DNA of 64,000 nt from contig OMIV01000249.1 in the NCBI GenBank assembly GCA_900299185.1, positions 1-64,000 of the forward strand, read 5' to 3'. The notes beneath the pieces are model-generated. The model saw nothing but the letters and a program-made list of their open reading frames with translations, searched no databases and was not told the DNA's origin. The stretch is from Planctomycetaceae bacterium (GTDB taxonomy: Bacteria > Planctomycetota > Planctomycetia > Planctomycetales > Planctomycetaceae). Below are positions 61,194-64,000 of this stretch, piece by piece (the first letter of the stretch is position 1; each line of letters starts with the position of its first letter). The position numbers and the translations under genes are program-made.

Positions 61194-61497
61194 CGAATCA
61201 TCCTTCACTTCGAAGTCTGGTGACGCTGGTTGTCGAGTGCTCGAAACGATTCCCTGCCACCAACACATTGAATTACGGCGGTCGCGACATGTTCTTGGCA
61301 AGATCAGAAAGGCAGCCAAATCCAAACACCGAAATCATCTCACGCAAAGTCACGGAGTCCGCCGAGTCACTCTTCTTCTCCAACTCTGCGACCTCAGCGT
61401 CTCTGCGTGAGCTATCTTCAACGACTCAAGTAACAACGACTCCAACCCACGGAGGTTCGCGAGGCTACGTTTCCGTCATCGTTCGTATCTGCGGAAA
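61194..61497. other. Intergenic region with dispersed repeat
   Basis: Between the SDR gene end and the protease gene start, both on the minus strand. No gene seen. It contains the family C repeat at 61339-61411. Confidence 0.5.
61339..61411. repeat. Dispersed inverted repeat, family C (second copy)
   Basis: CTCACGCA at 61339-61346 pairs with TGCGTGAG at 61404-61411. A 25-base stretch (61383-61407) is identical to 28865-28889. The left arm differs from the first copy, so the copies have diverged. Confidence 0.75.
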
Positions 61498-62295
61498 CTA
61501 TTGCCCGCCGTCTGCCGGGATCGGCCAATTGAGTCCCGCCGTGAAGCCGCCGTCGACGCGCATGATTTGCCCGGTCATGAAGGCTGCAGCATCCGACGCC
61601 AAGAAGATCGCGGCGCCGACCATATCTTCGGGCCGACCGAGTCGCTTCAGCGGTGTATTAGTCATTCCCCACTCTTGCATCGTTTCGTTCGACCACAACT
61701 TCTTCGTGAGGTCGGTCAGGATGAAGCCCGGAGCGATTGTATTAACTCGCACACCCTTCGGTCCCCACTCCAAAGCGTGCGAGCGGGTCATCATCACCAC
61801 TCCGGCTTTGCTCATCGCATACGGAGCAACGTTCTTGAGCGGCGCGTAAGTGTTGAGCGAGTCGACGTTGATGATGCTCCCCGAGCCTGCAGCGATCATG
61901 CGTTTGCCGACTTCCGTCGACATGAAGAACGCGCCCTTCAAGTTAATGTCGACAACGAAGTCGTATTGCTCGGGAGTAAAAGCTTCGCTTGGCTTGCGGA
62001 TGTTGACCCCGGCCACATTCACAAGCACGTCGATGTGCCCGCACTTCTCAATGATCTCCGCGACCGCGCGTTGAATGTCTTCTGGCTTCGACACATCGCA
62101 CACAACGGGCAACACCGTGACGTCCGGCGTCGAGAGTTCTTGAGCCGTCGCTGTAAGAGTCGTTGCATCGCGTCCGGTGATAACAACCTTTGCCCCGCGC
62201 TGAGCAAACCCTTGAGCAATCGCCCGGCCAATGCCGCGACTCCCGCCCGAGACGACGGTGACTTTGTCTTTAACGCAGAAGAGTGAATCGCTCAT
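61498..62295 (-). CDS. SDR-family oxidoreductase
   Basis: 265 residues. Classical short-chain dehydrogenase: cofactor motif VVSGGSRGIGRAIA, N-V-A-G in LVNVAGVN, catalytic Ser in IINVDSLN and YAMSK, with the PGFILTDLT-type loop. It fits the gluconate 5-dehydrogenase/2-deoxy-gluconate 3-dehydrogenase or FabG group; the substrate is not readable. A GAGTG-rich leader precedes the ATG. It stands alone. Confidence 0.9.
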   Translation of the reverse strand: MSDSLFCVKDKVTVVSGGSRGIGRAIAQGFAQRGAKVVITGRDATTLTATAQELSTPDVTVLPVVCDVSKPEDIQRAVAEIIEKCGHIDVLVNVAGVNIRKPSEAFTPEQYDFVVDINLKGAFFMSTEVGKRMIAAGSGSIINVDSLNTYAPLKNVAPYAMSKAGVVMMTRSHALEWGPKGVRVNTIAPGFILTDLTKKLWSNETMQEWGMTNTPLKRLGRPEDMVGAAIFLASDAAAFMTGQIMRVDGGFTAGLNWPIPADGGQ

Positions 62296-62464
62296 AGATG
62301 ATGCCTTTCATTGGGGAAGTGATGTCATTGGTCCGCGCCAAAGTGCATGGGACTGATAGGACCGATAGAACGAATGAGATCATGCAACGGTCCTCCGTCC
62401 CATCGGTCGCATGCGTCGCACTCGTCTCATTGTCCGCAGCCACCGAATTACATGTGCTGCCGCT

Positions 62465-63850
62465 CTACTTCAGCAAATGCAGATTCGCGATCGTGATCCC
62501 CGAGAGCATCGAACCGATGATGCCTAAGAAACCCTGATCGGTGCCGCACAAATACAAGTTCTCCAGATGCGTGCGACCGTCGCGGACTTTGACCGGTGCT
62601 CCGTAAACCGCTCCGTTTAGATGGCTCGTGAATTTGGTGATGGTGCGCGGCGTGAACATGTCGGTGTCAACGACGTGCGAACGGAAGTCGGGAATGTGCT
62701 TGATCGCTTTCTCAACGATGCGCGAGCACCACTGCTCTTTGGCCGGGTAATAAGTCTCGTCCGGCAACGACATCCAATACTTCGGATCGGCCAGCGCAGT
62801 GATGCGAATGCGACCTTCTTCCAGTTCAGCACCGGCGCCGTAATCAAAGTTGTTCGGCGAGCAGATGATGCCGCTCCGTAAGTCGCACGGCTCGATGGAA
62901 GGCTCGTAGTGAAAGTTCTCGGCATCATTGTAGAAGACGATCGTTTGCTTGTGCCCGAGTTCCGCCGGCTGACAGTCGAGCGAGAAAATCGTCTCGACGA
63001 ACGAGATGTCGCCGGGTTTGTGAGTGGCGACTTGCTCTGAGGGCGCATCGGTCATTCGCAGAGTCTCAGCAACTCCGGCGGACGAGAGCACGTTCTTCGC
63101 TTCGATGACTTCGCCACTCTCCAGCAGCACGCCAGTTGCGCGACCGTTCTCGCTGAGGATCTTTTGCACGCCGCTGCGGAGCTTCAGTTCGCCGCCCGAT
63201 TGCCGGTACTGGTTCACAAGGTTCTTCATGATGAGCCGCACACCATTGGCCGGGCGTCCGAAGCCTTGCTCGAAGATCGCCTTCCACATGATGACGAACT
63301 GGCTGAAGTCCATGTCTGAGGCAGTGGGGCTGCCGTAGAACATCAGCGGGCAGAAGAGCATGTCGATCAGCACCCGGTCGGTGAGGTACTCGCCGAGAAT
63401 CACTCGGGCCGACGCGGTCTCGTTCGTGAGATGCAATTCGTCATGACCACGCACGCGCTGCACGAGCTTCGCAAAGCCGTCGCGCTGAGCCGGGAACTCT
63501 TGAATGACTTGCTGCTCGAAGAACGCAAAGTCGTTCGTGAAGCGGAGCGTGTGACCGGGAAAGACGACGCTCGATTCAATCTGCGGGCAGAGCGAAAAGT
63601 CTTCCCAGCGCAGTCGCAGTTGCCGCAGCAGTTTGCTGAGCGGCCCCGTCTTTGTGCCCGGTACCGCATAGTTCGTGACAGCGTGCAGGCCGACATCGTG
63701 ATCCCGTTTGCGAAGCCGATAGAACGAGTTGAGTCCGCCAATCGTCCAATGCTTCTCGACGACGCAGACCTTCTTTTCGTAGTAGGCCAGTCGAGTCCCC
63801 GCCGCGAGTCCTGAGAGCCCGGCGCCAATGATGAGCGTGTCGTAAACCAC
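62465..63850 (-). CDS. CrtI-like FAD-dependent oxidoreductase
   Basis: 461 residues, starting with GTG. The N-terminal dinucleotide motif is IIGAGLSGLAAGTRLA, followed by the CrtI/phytoene-desaturase-like block VVEKHWTIGGLNSFYR and a C-terminal FAD-binding end YLCGTDQGFLGIIGSM. The middle carries two helical regions and a VGLHAVTNYA segment. The family includes carotenoid desaturases and related FAD proteins; no other carotenoid gene lies nearby, so the substrate is open. No signal peptide. Confidence 0.85.
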   Translation of the reverse strand: MVYDTLIIGAGLSGLAAGTRLAYYEKKVCVVEKHWTIGGLNSFYRLRKRDHDVGLHAVTNYAVPGTKTGPLSKLLRQLRLRWEDFSLCPQIESSVVFPGHTLRFTNDFAFFEQQVIQEFPAQRDGFAKLVQRVRGHDELHLTNETASARVILGEYLTDRVLIDMLFCPLMFYGSPTASDMDFSQFVIMWKAIFEQGFGRPANGVRLIMKNLVNQYRQSGGELKLRSGVQKILSENGRATGVLLESGEVIEAKNVLSSAGVAETLRMTDAPSEQVATHKPGDISFVETIFSLDCQPAELGHKQTIVFYNDAENFHYEPSIEPCDLRSGIICSPNNFDYGAGAELEEGRIRITALADPKYWMSLPDETYYPAKEQWCSRIVEKAIKHIPDFRSHVVDTDMFTPRTITKFTSHLNGAVYGAPVKVRDGRTHLENLYLCGTDQGFLGIIGSMLSGITIANLHLLK

Positions 63851-63965
63851 TACTGTTGAGCCGCTAGAGGAACGAGATTGAGTGAGGCCCTAATCCGCAT
63901 TCGGTCTTAAGCACCGGTCCAAGAACATCACCGCAGCGTGAGCAGCATTCTTCCAAATGCTGCTC

Positions 63966-64000
63966 AGTCGCGGAGCGACTGAGCTACGTAGCTGAGTCGC
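63966..64000. repeat. REP-like palindrome, family A (cut by window edge)
   Basis: AGTCGCGGAGCGACT at 63966-63980 and the start of the opposite arm at 63995-64000. It matches the complete element at 16085-16135 and runs out of the window. Confidence 0.8.

Overview
This window looks like chromosomal DNA from a member of the Planctomycetota with mid-range GC. The evidence is the combination of a PSCyt1/DUF1549/DUF1553 protein with two DUF1501 partners, an ECF sigma factor of the planctomycete type (N-terminal motif FHTTHWTQV), very large Ser/Thr kinases with membrane or receptor-like tails, a dihydropteroate-synthase-like protein of the tetrahydromethanopterin type, and many palindromic intergenic repeats. 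I see no rRNA, tRNA, CRISPR array or prophage. The genus cannot be read from the sequence.

Layout. 1-1260: a decayed IS66-type transposase carrying two stop codons and a frameshift. 1317-5551 (minus): a translation/replication operon in the order rplY(ctc)-pth-rpsF-ssb-rplI-dnaB. 5771-7990 (minus): a BatA/VWA membrane protein. 8119-14375: mixed small genes (SUI1-like factor, alkyltransferase-like protein, unknown), xseA convergent with a nucleotide-sugar epimerase, and a large unknown membrane/coiled-coil protein. 14418-15962 (minus): a stand-alone M41-type zinc peptidase and a sugar-phosphate isomerase-like protein. 16513-22157 (minus): a two-gene module made of a TIR-domain protein translationally coupled to a 1399-residue STAND NTPase-WD40 receptor. 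22761-27865 (minus): a Ser/Thr kinase, a small membrane protein and an ECF sigma factor, probably one operon. 28249-31188: a monooxygenase-like protein, a secreted beta-propeller protein and a hydratase. 31284-36343 (minus): a kinase fused to a caspase-like domain that has lost its catalytic pair, upp, and a divergent fatty-acid desaturase.

36655-47577 (plus): a radical-SAM protein, then the planctomycete cytochrome/DUF1501 block with a Uma2-type gene inside it, a DHPS-like protein, an alpha/beta hydrolase and a second DUF1501 protein. 47695-54761: a TadG-like VWA protein, a UbiA prenyltransferase, an SGNH hydrolase and gyrA. 55146-63850: MoxR ATPase plus a partner membrane protein, a single-domain response regulator, a PEGA lipoprotein, an HtrA-like protease, an SDR dehydrogenase and a CrtI-like FAD oxidoreductase.

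The most unusual locus is the TIR + STAND-WD40 pair. It has the parts expected of an NLR-like conflict or defence system: an effector-type TIR protein, an ATP-switch NTPase, and a WD40 sensor. Six of the WD40 blades are near-identical 126-bp tandem copies, and the receptor gene carries two palindromic repeat elements inside its coding sequence without loss of frame. The kinase-pseudocaspase fusion at 31284-34655 is the second candidate for follow-up. Many intergenic gaps hold hairpin repeats of several families, some of which sit between convergent genes where they may also terminate transcription.
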